A stretch of 7,527 bases of DNA, from positions 1-7,527 of the forward strand of contig JAGXRS010000052.1 of assembly GCA_018335615.1 (NCBI GenBank). The letters are read 5' to 3'. Source of the stretch: Hydrogenophaga sp. (GTDB lineage Bacteria; Pseudomonadota; Gammaproteobacteria; Burkholderiales; Burkholderiaceae_C). How positions within the stretch are numbered: position 1 is the first letter of the stretch; the number at the start of each line of letters is the position of its first letter. The translations under genes were made by a program, and so were the position numbers. This document shows positions 1-6,683 of this stretch, one piece after another. The notes below the pieces were generated by a model that saw nothing but the letters and a program-made list of their open reading frames with translations, was not told the origin of the DNA and ran no database searches.

Positions 1-53
1 TCGCGACCCTCTGCTCCCAAAGCAGATGCGCTACCAGGCTGCGCTACGCTCCG
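1..53 (-). tRNA. tRNA-Pro (anticodon UGG), 3' part cut off by window edge
   Basis: Reading the minus strand from 53, the acceptor 5' strand CGGAGCG is followed by TA, a D-arm (GCGC stem, AGCCTGGTA loop, GCGC return) and a perfect anticodon stem TCTGC/GCAGA enclosing the loop TTTGGGA. The anticodon TGG lies at 17-19, which reads CCN proline codons (mainly CCA and CCG). The variable loop follows and the sequence ends at the start of the T-arm, so the T-loop, acceptor 3' strand and CCA are outside the window. The 5' sequence closely matches known bacterial proline tRNAs. It lies 57 bp downstream of the GST stop on the same strand and probably has its own promoter. Confidence 0.93.
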
Positions 54-65
54 ACTAAGCTGCGA

Positions 66-71
66 ATTGTA
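66..71 (-). promoter_or_regulatory. Probable -10 element of the tRNA-Pro promoter
   Basis: The minus strand reads TACAAT at 71-66, matching five of six bases of the sigma-70 -10 consensus. It is 12 bp before the tRNA 5' end, which would leave a leader of about five bases for RNase P to remove. The matching -35 position, 17 bp upstream, is poor (CCGAGA, three of six), so this is a position-based inference. Confidence 0.4.
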
Positions 72-110
72 CCCGGTGAAATGGGGGTTCTCGGCCGCAC
101 CAAAAAATCT

Positions 111-815
111 TCACCGTTTTTTGTACTGGTCGTGGCCAAACAGGGCGGCCCGCGCCTGGTCGTCCGTCAGCGGTTTGCGTGCGTCGGCCAGCACGGCCAC
201 ACCACGTTGGACGGCAGGGCGAGCCGCGATGCGGTCGAACCAGTCCTTCAGGCGAGGAAACTCGGCCCAGTCGATGCCCTGGTTTTGCCAGCTGCGCAGC
301 CAGGGGAAGATGGCGATGTCGGCCACCGTGTACTGGTTGCCCGCGATGAACTTCTGCCCGTCCAGCTGCCGGTCCATCACGCCGTACAGACGCCGGGCCT
401 CGTTGGTGTAGCGGTTGACGGCGTACTCGATCTTCTCGGGCGCATAGATTCGGAAATGGTGGGCCTGGCCCAGCATGGGACCGACGCCGCCCATCTGGAA
501 CATCAGCCACTCCAGCACCTTGAACTTGGCGCGGTCCGACCGGGGCAGGAATTTGCCGCTCTTGGCCGCGAGGTACAGCAGGATGGCCCCCGACTCGAAC
601 AGGCTGATGGGCTTGCCATCCGGGCCGACCGGGTCCACCAGCGCCGGGATCTTGTTGTTCGGGCTGATCTTCAGGAAGTCGGGCTGGAACTGGTCCCCCT
701 GGCCGATGTTGACGGCATGCACCCGCCAGTCCCGGCCCAGGCGCAGCCCACACTCCTCCAGCATGATGTGGACCTTGTGCCCGTTCGGCGTGGGCCAGGA
801 GTAGACCTCGATCAT
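111..815 (-). CDS. yfcG: YfcG/Ure2p-like glutathione S-transferase (GSH-dependent disulfide-bond oxidoreductase)
   Basis: A 234-residue cytosolic GST of the Nu class. The N-terminal thioredoxin fold (about 1-87) starts with the TPNG motif; Thr9 and Asn11 match the E. coli YfcG residues that contact glutathione in place of a catalytic Tyr, Ser or Cys. SPNNKIPALVD (51-61) carries the cis-proline Pro57, and FESGAILLYLA (73-83) supplies Glu74-Ser75 for binding the glutathione gamma-glutamyl group. The helical C-terminal domain contains GGVGPMLGQAHHF (109-121) and the N-capping motif YTVADIAIFPW (162-172). Members of the family reduce disulfides or peroxides with bound GSH or GSSG. The start is two bases after the stop of the acyl-CoA dehydrogenase, with no clear Shine-Dalgarno sequence, so translation is probably coupled. 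The role within a CoA-thioester operon is unknown; detoxifying reactive enals is one possibility (inference). Confidence 0.9.
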   Translation of the reverse strand: MIEVYSWPTPNGHKVHIMLEECGLRLGRDWRVHAVNIGQGDQFQPDFLKISPNNKIPALVDPVGPDGKPISLFESGAILLYLAAKSGKFLPRSDRAKFKVLEWLMFQMGGVGPMLGQAHHFRIYAPEKIEYAVNRYTNEARRLYGVMDRQLDGQKFIAGNQYTVADIAIFPWLRSWQNQGIDWAEFPRLKDWFDRIAARPAVQRGVAVLADARKPLTDDQARAALFGHDQYKKR

Positions 816-817
816 GC

Positions 818-2077
<1,260 letters not shown>

Positions 2078-2082
2078 CGTGG

Positions 2083-2087
2083 CTCCT
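2083..2087 (-). promoter_or_regulatory. Shine-Dalgarno sequence of the acyl-CoA dehydrogenase
   Basis: AGGAG on the minus strand, five bases before the ATG at 2077. It is the clearest ribosome binding site in the window and decides the start in favour of 2077 rather than the in-frame TTG at 2128. Confidence 0.8.
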
Positions 2088-2155
2088 GGAGCGCCGGGGC
2101 GCGGTTTGAAAACAGAGGGTTGCAACAAAACGGGGGCTGTGCAGACCGGCAGGTC

Positions 2156-3241
2156 TCAGGCCTGGCTGGCGAAGCGCCAGGCCAGTTCAGCCATGGGCCG
2201 CGCACCGGCCGCAGATTTGACGGCCTGTTCGCTGGAGGCGGTGCCGGCTTCCACGCGCTTGGCGATGCCTTGGAGGATGGCCGCGAGGCGGAACATGTTG
2301 TAGGCCAGGTAGAAATTCCAGTCGGCCTTGAGCTGATCGGGTGTGGCGAAGCCGGTGCGTTCGCAATAGCGGGCGATGTAGTCGGCTTCAGAAGGGATGC
2401 CCAGCGCGACCACGTCCAGCCCGCCGATGCCGCGGAAGGCGCCGGGCGGAATGTGCCAGGCCATGCAGTGGTAGCTGAAGTCGGCGAGCGGATGGCCCAG
2501 CGTCGAGAGTTCCCAGTCGAGCACGGCCAGCACGCGCGGCTCGGTCGGGTGGAACATGAGGTTGTCGAGCCGGTAGTCCCCATGCACCACGGACACCATG
2601 CGCTCGTCCCGCGCCATGGCCGGGATGTTCTGTGGCAACCACTCCATGAGGCGGTCCATCTCGGGGATGGGCTGCGTCACCGAGGCCACGTACTGCTTGC
2701 TCCAGCGACCGATCTGGCGCTCGAAGTAGTTGCCGGGCTTGCCGTAGCCGTCCAGCCCGATGGCGCCGGGGTTCACCGTGTGCAGTGCCGCCATGACGCG
2801 GTTCATTTCGTCGTAGATGGCGCCGCGCTGCTCGCGGCTCATGTCGGGCAGCGACTGGTCCCACATCACCCGGCCGTCCACGCACTGCATGATGTAGAAG
2901 GCCCGGCCAATGACCGACTCGTCTTCGCACAGCACATGCATCTCGGCCACCGGCACACCGGTGTCCTTGAGTGCGCTCATCACCCGGAATTCGCGCTCGA
3001 TGGCGTGAGCCGACGGCAGCAGCTTGGCCACCGGTCCAGGCTTGGCGCGCATCACGTAGGCCCGCAGCGGCGTGATGAGCTTGTAGGTGGGGTTCGACTG
3101 CCCGCCCTTGAACAGCTCGACCGTGAGGGGGCCCGCGAACCCTGGCATGTGCGCCTGCAGCCAGGCCTGCAGGGCGGGGACATCGAACAGGTGCTGGTCG
3201 GTGACCGGGCGCGTGCCCGTGAAGTGTTGCGTATCGCTCAT
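2156..3241 (-). CDS. APH-fold phosphotransferase, ACAD10/11 kinase-domain / LvaA type (probable 4-hydroxyacyl-CoA kinase)
   Basis: A 361-residue aminoglycoside-phosphotransferase-fold kinase. The N-lobe has a glycine-containing nucleotide loop, LFKGGQSNPTYKL (43-55), then YVMRAKP (62-68) and AIEREFRVMSAL (80-91), with Glu83 likely the helix glutamate. The C-lobe has the catalytic Brenner motif VHGDYRLDNLMF (219-230; Asp222 as base, Asn227 for metal) and the metal-binding VLDWELSTLGHPLAD (240-254; Asp242). GGQSNPTY and DWELSTLGHPLAD are typical of the subfamily that forms the N-terminal half of animal ACAD10/11 and of P. putida LvaA, which phosphorylate the 4-hydroxyl of 4-hydroxyacyl-CoAs. 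The adjacent downstream dehydrogenase matches the other half. Resistance to aminoglycosides is unlikely. No LvaB-like small partner is encoded next to it. The start lacks a good Shine-Dalgarno sequence; 61 bp separate it from the regulator. Confidence 0.9.
   Translation of the reverse strand: MSDTQHFTGTRPVTDQHLFDVPALQAWLQAHMPGFAGPLTVELFKGGQSNPTYKLITPLRAYVMRAKPGPVAKLLPSAHAIEREFRVMSALKDTGVPVAEMHVLCEDESVIGRAFYIMQCVDGRVMWDQSLPDMSREQRGAIYDEMNRVMAALHTVNPGAIGLDGYGKPGNYFERQIGRWSKQYVASVTQPIPEMDRLMEWLPQNIPAMARDERMVSVVHGDYRLDNLMFHPTEPRVLAVLDWELSTLGHPLADFSYHCMAWHIPPGAFRGIGGLDVVALGIPSEADYIARYCERTGFATPDQLKADWNFYLAYNMFRLAAILQGIAKRVEAGTASSEQAVKSAAGARPMAELAWRFASQA
2159..2183 (-). other. Strong hairpin at the 3' end of the kinase gene
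   Basis: A perfect 8-bp inverted repeat (GGCCTGGC at 2159-2166, GCCAGGCC at 2176-2183) with a nine-base spacer that can add two more pairs around a GAA/TTC loop. In the mRNA it ends directly before the kinase stop codon TGA (2158-2156) and lies about 80 bases before the dehydrogenase start. No T-run follows, so it is not a standard intrinsic terminator. It encodes the last residues of the protein, so part of the symmetry may be due to codon content. Confidence 0.5.
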
Positions 3242-3302
3242 GCGGGTTGCCCGTTGTTGGTGGAAGCTCCCCCAGCGATCGCGGTGCGCCCGCTGGAAGG
3301 GC

Positions 3303-4022
3303 TCAGGATTCGGCTTCGGCGATGCGCATCAGCAGGTTGCGGTTGCGCACCACGAGGCCACCCTGTTCGATGCGGATGGCCTCCTCGCGCTCCATCGATT
3401 TGAGTTCCTGGTTGACGCGCTGACGCGACGCCCCCAGCAGCTGCGCCAGTTCTTCCTGCGCCAGTTGCAGGCCAATGCGCATTTCGTTGCCGTCGTTCAG
3501 ACAGGGCACGCCATAGCTGCGCACCAGGTGCAGCAGCTGCTTGGCGAGCCGCGCACGCAAGGGCAGGGTGTTGAGGTCTTCCACCAGGCCGAACAGGGTG
3601 CGGATGCGCCGCGCTTGCAGCCGCATGAGTGCTTCGTACAGCTCCACATGCGTGCTCAGGATTTTCTGGAAATCGTTGCGCGCCACGCAGAGCAGGGTGG
3701 TCACGCCGTGCGCATAGGCATCGTGCGTGCGCTGGTCGCCGTCGAACATCGCCACGTCGCCGAACCACACGCCCGGCTCCACGTAGGTCAGGGTGATCTG
3801 CTTGCCCGACAGCGAGGTCGAACTCACGCGCACCGCACCCTTGGCCACCGCGGTCCATTCGGTCGGCGGATCGCCGCGCGCGACGATCAGGTCGCCGTCT
3901 TTGAATCGCTTGACGTAGGCACATCGCAGTATGTCGTGACGCAGGGAAGGAGAAAGGCTGTTGAACCAGCGACCACTGTTGATCGCCTCGCGTTCTTCCA
4001 TTGTCAGAATCGGTTCGTCCAT
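3303..4022 (-). CDS. Crp/Fnr-family transcriptional regulator
   Basis: A 239-residue one-component regulator. Residues about 18-125 form a cyclic-nucleotide-binding-type beta roll: FKDGDLIVARGDPPTEWTAVAKGAVRV (40-66) and a pocket segment GVWFGDVAMFDGDQRTHDA (84-102). Aligned to E. coli CRP, Asp89 replaces Glu72, Arg98 matches Arg82 and Thr99 replaces Ser83, so a phosphate-bearing ligand is plausible but not assured. There is no N-terminal cysteine cluster of the FNR type (Cys only at 34, 112 and 174). A long dimerisation helix (about 126-150) leads to a winged helix: LAQEELAQLLGASRQRVNQEL (187-207) is the helix-turn-helix, followed by the wing to VVRNRN (224-229). I chose ATG 4022 because the domain begins soon after it; the open frame continues to 4415 but would overlap the crotonase gene. 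No good Shine-Dalgarno sequence is visible. It probably controls this cluster (inference). Confidence 0.9.
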   Translation of the reverse strand: MDEPILTMEEREAINSGRWFNSLSPSLRHDILRCAYVKRFKDGDLIVARGDPPTEWTAVAKGAVRVSSTSLSGKQITLTYVEPGVWFGDVAMFDGDQRTHDAYAHGVTTLLCVARNDFQKILSTHVELYEALMRLQARRIRTLFGLVEDLNTLPLRARLAKQLLHLVRSYGVPCLNDGNEMRIGLQLAQEELAQLLGASRQRVNQELKSMEREEAIRIEQGGLVVRNRNLLMRIAEAES

Positions 4023-4185
4023 GGGCTGTCTTATGAGTGACTGAAAACGCCCCGATTGTCGCCACAGAGACCGGGCGGACAGATCAGGAAATGGGTGCGG
4101 CCGTGTCCCGCAGGCGTCCGGCGCGGGGCGCGGGTGGCCCAGGATGGCGCGCATGGGGCGGCCGGCGGAGCCGCGGGGACGGCTG

Positions 4186-4965
4186 TCAGCTGTAGCGGGC
4201 GGGCCGCTTCTCCATGAAAGCCGCAATGCCTTCGCCCGCGTTGCCGTGGTGCAGGTTGCGCACGAAATGGTCGCGTTCGGCGGCCAGCTGTGTGTGCAAG
4301 GGCGCGCTGGCGGCCTCATTGGCCAGTTCCTTGATGCTGGCCAGCGCGTTCGGCGCGCGTGCGTTGAGCCGTTCGCACAGGGCCAGCGCATCGGCCAGGG
4401 CTTCGCCGCTGGCACTGACCTGGTTGATCAGGCCCAGCTGCTGCAGCCGCTCGGCGCTGATGCGATCGCCGCACATCAGCAGCTGCAGCACGGTGGCCCG
4501 GGGCAGCGCGCGCATCAGGCTCCAGCTGGCACCGCCGTCGGGCGACAGGCCCACATTGCTGTAGGCCATCACGAACACGCTGTTGTGCGCGCCAACGATC
4601 AGGTCGCACGCCAGCGCGAGGGAAAAACCGGCGCCCGCACAGGAGCCCTCGACCGCCGCGACCACCGGCTTGGGGAAGGTGCGGATGGTCTCGATCCAGT
4701 TGTGCAGGCCTTCGATGCTTTGCGCCTGCACCTCGGGTGGCCGCTGCCGGTTGGCGAGCAGCCGTTGCAGGTTGCCGCCGGCGCAGAAGTGCTGGCCTTC
4801 GCCGGTGATCACGACACTGCGCACGTCGGGGCTGTTCTCGGCCACGTTCAGGGCCTCGACCCCCGCGGCGTAGAGGTCAGGCCCGAGCGCGTTGCGGTGC
4901 TCGGGGTTGCTGATGGTCAGCACCATGGTCTGGCCATGGCTGTGACTCTTGAGACTGGCGGTCAT
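4186..4965 (-). CDS. Enoyl-CoA hydratase/isomerase (crotonase) family protein, PaaG-like
   Basis: A 259-residue crotonase-fold protein of the usual length. The oxyanion-hole segments are HFCAGGNL (59-66) and EGSCAGAGFSLALACD (106-121). The two glutamates of true enoyl-CoA hydratases (rat Glu144 and Glu164) are absent: Ser115 and the AYSNV segment (134-138) take their places. Instead FVMAYSNVGLSPDGGASW (131-148) closely resembles E. coli PaaG, with Asp143 where PaaG-type isomerases have their catalytic Asp. This suggests double-bond or ring-epoxide isomerisation rather than hydration. Relatives in Comamonadaceae are, as I recall, named 'oxepin-CoA hydrolase, alternative type', a role I cannot confirm from sequence. 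ATG 4965 is chosen because AAAGG lies six bases upstream; extension to 5040 would add 25 residues encoded in the structured spacer. It follows the 3-hydroxyacyl-CoA dehydrogenase by 144 bp on the same strand. Confidence 0.88.
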   Translation of the reverse strand: MTASLKSHSHGQTMVLTISNPEHRNALGPDLYAAGVEALNVAENSPDVRSVVITGEGQHFCAGGNLQRLLANRQRPPEVQAQSIEGLHNWIETIRTFPKPVVAAVEGSCAGAGFSLALACDLIVGAHNSVFVMAYSNVGLSPDGGASWSLMRALPRATVLQLLMCGDRISAERLQQLGLINQVSASGEALADALALCERLNARAPNALASIKELANEAASAPLHTQLAAERDHFVRNLHHGNAGEGIAAFMEKRPARYS

Positions 4966-4971
4966 GAAAAA

Positions 4972-4976
4972 CCTTT
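4972..4976 (-). promoter_or_regulatory. Shine-Dalgarno sequence of the crotonase gene
   Basis: AAAGG on the minus strand, six bases before the ATG at 4965. It supports that start over an in-frame ATG at 5040, which would translate through the hairpin-rich spacer. Confidence 0.65.
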
Positions 4977-4983
4977 TGCAGAG

Positions 4984-5087
4984 ATCGGGTCCGATAAAAC
5001 CGGGTGAGGCCCGCTCAGAGGGCGAGCGGTCCAGGCACACCTGCGGAACTGGCTTGGCCAGACCGCAGCTGTGCTCCCCACGGGGGA
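4984..5087 (-). other. Structured intercistronic spacer with four consecutive dyads
   Basis: Between the dehydrogenase stop (5110) and crotonase start (4965) lie, in transcription order: TCCCC-ACG-GGGGA (5075-5087); a large imperfect stem-loop at 5035-5074 with arms GCACA/TGTGC, CTGCGG/CCGCAG and CTGGC/GCCAG around a three-base loop, about 16 pairs with one mismatch and a small 2:1 internal bulge; CCGCTC/GAGCGG with a seven-base loop (5011-5029); and ATCGG-GT-CCGAT (4984-4995), which is operator-like. None is followed at once by a T-run, so this is probably not an intrinsic terminator. Processing, mRNA stabilisation or protein binding are possible. Confidence 0.55.
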
Positions 5088-5109
5088 ATGCGCGCAGCGG
5101 CGCAGGGGG

Positions 5110-6630
5110 TCAATGTTCCAGGTGCGTCAGGCTCAGGCCGAGCGCGCCGCGGCGGCGCAGCCAGGGCGAGGGGCGGTAGCGCGGATCGCCATAGACGGTC
5201 TGCATGTTGAACAGGATCTCCAGCACGTTGGTGGGGCCGATCCGGTCGCCCATGGCCAGCGGACCCATGGGGTAGCCCAGGCCGAGCGTGACCGCGACAT
5301 CCAGATCGGCAGGCGTGCACACGCCTTGCTGGCACATGTCGGCGGCGATGTTCACGATGGTGGCCACCACCCGCTGGGTGACGAAGCCACCGCTGTCGCG
5401 GATCACGCTCACGGCCTTGCCGTCGCGTGCGAACAGCGCATGCGCGGCGTCGCGCATGTCGGAGCGGGTGGCCGGGTTGGTGGCCAGCACGCGCCGGCGT
5501 GTGGCGGCATCGTCGAGCATCATGTCGATGCCCACGGTGCGGGCGGCGTCCAGGCGCTCCACGGCCGCCAGGGTGGTGACGTCCAGGCCCAGCGGAGCGA
5601 CCAGAATGAGCGCGCCCGACGAAGGCGCGGCGGCGGTCTCGATGCTGGCGCCGAGGTCTTTGAGCAATTGGTACAGCTCAGCCCGACGTGCCGCCTTGGG
5701 CGATACCCACACGGGGGGCATGTTCGCCACCTCGGGCACGGCCTGGTCGGCCGGCACCTGGGCCGCGCCGTTCTCATAACGGTAGAAACCTTCACCCACC
5801 TTCTTGCCCACCACGCCGCCCGCCAATCGCTGGGCGGTGATGACGCTGGGACGGTAACGCGGCTCGTCGAAGTACTGCCGGTAGATCGATTCCATGACCG
5901 GGTGCGACACGTCCAGTGCGGTCAGGTCCATCAGCTCGAACGGTCCGAGGCGAAAGCCCATCTGGTCTTTCAGGATGCGGTCAATCGTGGCGAAATCGGC
6001 CACCCGCTCGCCTGCCACCCGCAAGGCCTCGGTGCCGTAACCCCGCCCGGCGTGGTTCACGATAAAGCCCGGGGTGTCCTGTGCCGATACAGGGGTATGG
6101 CCGAACTGCCGGGTGAACTCGGTCAGCCGCTGGCACACCGACGGGTCGGTCTTGAGACCGGCAATCACCTCCACCACCCGCATCAAGGGAACCGGATTGA
6201 AAAAATGATAACCAGCGAGTTGTCCCGGCCGCTGCAGCGCAGCCGCAATGGACGTGACGGAGAGCGAGGATGTGTTGGTGGCCAGCACACAGTCGGGGCC
6301 GACGATGCCTTCGAGTTCTTTGAACAGGCGTTGCTTCACGTCCAGCCGTTCAACAATGGCTTCCACAACCAGGTCGCACGAAGCGAGGTCGTTGACCGTC
6401 TCTGCCACACACAGCCGCTCGACGTAGGTGCTCATCACGTCTGCATCGAGCTTGCCTTTGCCCACGAGGGTCTGCCAGGTCGACCGCAAAGCGGCCAGCG
6501 CTGCCTGCGCCGCCCCGGGCTGCACGTCGTGCAGCAGCACGGCGCTGCCCGCCTGAGCGGCCATCTGCGCGATGCCTCGGCCCATGGCCCCGGTGCCCAC
6601 GATGGCGGTCTTGCGAAATATGGGTTGCAT
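5110..6630 (-). CDS. paaH: 3-hydroxyacyl-CoA dehydrogenase, PaaH type
   Basis: A 506-residue cytosolic NAD-dependent dehydrogenase. The N-terminal Rossmann domain (about 5-185) opens with AIVGTGAMGRG (9-19; GxGxxG at 12-17), with Asp35 ending the second strand for NAD selectivity. Catalytic residues align with human short-chain HAD at identical spacing: Ser121 (NTSS), His142 (YHFFNP), Glu154 (RVVEVI) and Asn192 (GFIVNH). Two 3HCDH C-terminal domains follow (about 188-285 and 409-495), joined by a variable linker region; this double C-domain and length are typical of PaaH/PaaC. In phenylacetate catabolism PaaH oxidises 3-hydroxyadipyl-CoA to 3-oxoadipyl-CoA, but no other core paa gene is in the window apart from the PaaG-like crotonase, so another 3-hydroxyacyl-CoA may be the real substrate. 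The start at 6630 has GAGAGGA 11 bases upstream, slightly far. It is the first leftward gene and is divergent from the FimV-like gene. Confidence 0.92.
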   Translation of the reverse strand: MQPIFRKTAIVGTGAMGRGIAQMAAQAGSAVLLHDVQPGAAQAALAALRSTWQTLVGKGKLDADVMSTYVERLCVAETVNDLASCDLVVEAIVERLDVKQRLFKELEGIVGPDCVLATNTSSLSVTSIAAALQRPGQLAGYHFFNPVPLMRVVEVIAGLKTDPSVCQRLTEFTRQFGHTPVSAQDTPGFIVNHAGRGYGTEALRVAGERVADFATIDRILKDQMGFRLGPFELMDLTALDVSHPVMESIYRQYFDEPRYRPSVITAQRLAGGVVGKKVGEGFYRYENGAAQVPADQAVPEVANMPPVWVSPKAARRAELYQLLKDLGASIETAAAPSSGALILVAPLGLDVTTLAAVERLDAARTVGIDMMLDDAATRRRVLATNPATRSDMRDAAHALFARDGKAVSVIRDSGGFVTQRVVATIVNIAADMCQQGVCTPADLDVAVTLGLGYPMGPLAMGDRIGPTNVLEILFNMQTVYGDPRYRPSPWLRRRGALGLSLTHLEH

Positions 6631-6641
6631 AGGGCAGTTAT

Positions 6642-6648
6642 TCCTCTC
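6642..6648 (-). promoter_or_regulatory. Shine-Dalgarno sequence of the 3-hydroxyacyl-CoA dehydrogenase
   Basis: GAGAGGA on the minus strand, 11 bases before the ATG at 6630, which is longer than the usual 5-9. Its upstream end touches the dyad at 6647-6669, so a hairpin or bound protein there could limit ribosome access. Confidence 0.6.
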
Positions 6649-6669
6649 TTAGCTTCAAACAAGCTATGA
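6647..6669. promoter_or_regulatory. Candidate operator or leader hairpin in the divergent intergenic region
   Basis: A dyad centred on 6658: perfect six-base arms TAGCTT (6650-6655) and AAGCTA (6661-6666) separated by CAAAC, extending outward to TC/GA after one mismatch, so eight of nine positions pair. It sits in the 53-bp gap between two divergent genes, where a shared operator would be expected, and could also form a hairpin in the dehydrogenase mRNA leader. I could not assign convincing -10/-35 pairs on either strand. Confidence 0.45.
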
Positions 6670-6683
6670 CAAAATTGTTGTAA

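Noticed and set aside
102..122. A-run and T-run inverted repeat (six A, nine bases, six T) around the GST stop codon, as a terminator
   Set aside because: The stem would contain only A:T pairs with a nine-base loop, too weak for an intrinsic terminator; part of it is simply the Lys codons at the protein end.
2156..3241. Aminoglycoside resistance gene
   Set aside because: The APH fold and HGD motif are shared with resistance kinases, but the subfamily motifs and the adjacent ACAD point to an acyl-CoA kinase.
4023..4185. Promoter or terminator between the crotonase and regulator genes
   Set aside because: There is a GC-rich 5-bp stem (GCGGC/GCCGC, 4158-4174) without a T-run, and no -35/-10 pair with acceptable spacing upstream of 4022, so I cannot support either.
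4023..4415. Upstream extension of the Crp/Fnr regulator frame to an in-frame start at 4415
   Set aside because: It would overlap more than 200 bp of the crotonase gene in another frame and add about 130 Arg/Ala/Pro-rich residues unlike the family, whose length is already normal from 4022.
4144..5007. A 287-codon plus-strand open frame opposite the crotonase gene
   Set aside because: Codon-aligned antisense shadow without a recognisable domain; the crotonase on the other strand is complete.
5071..6669. A 532-codon plus-strand open frame opposite paaH
   Set aside because: Same codon-aligned antisense effect; the minus strand has a complete dehydrogenase with correctly spaced catalytic residues.
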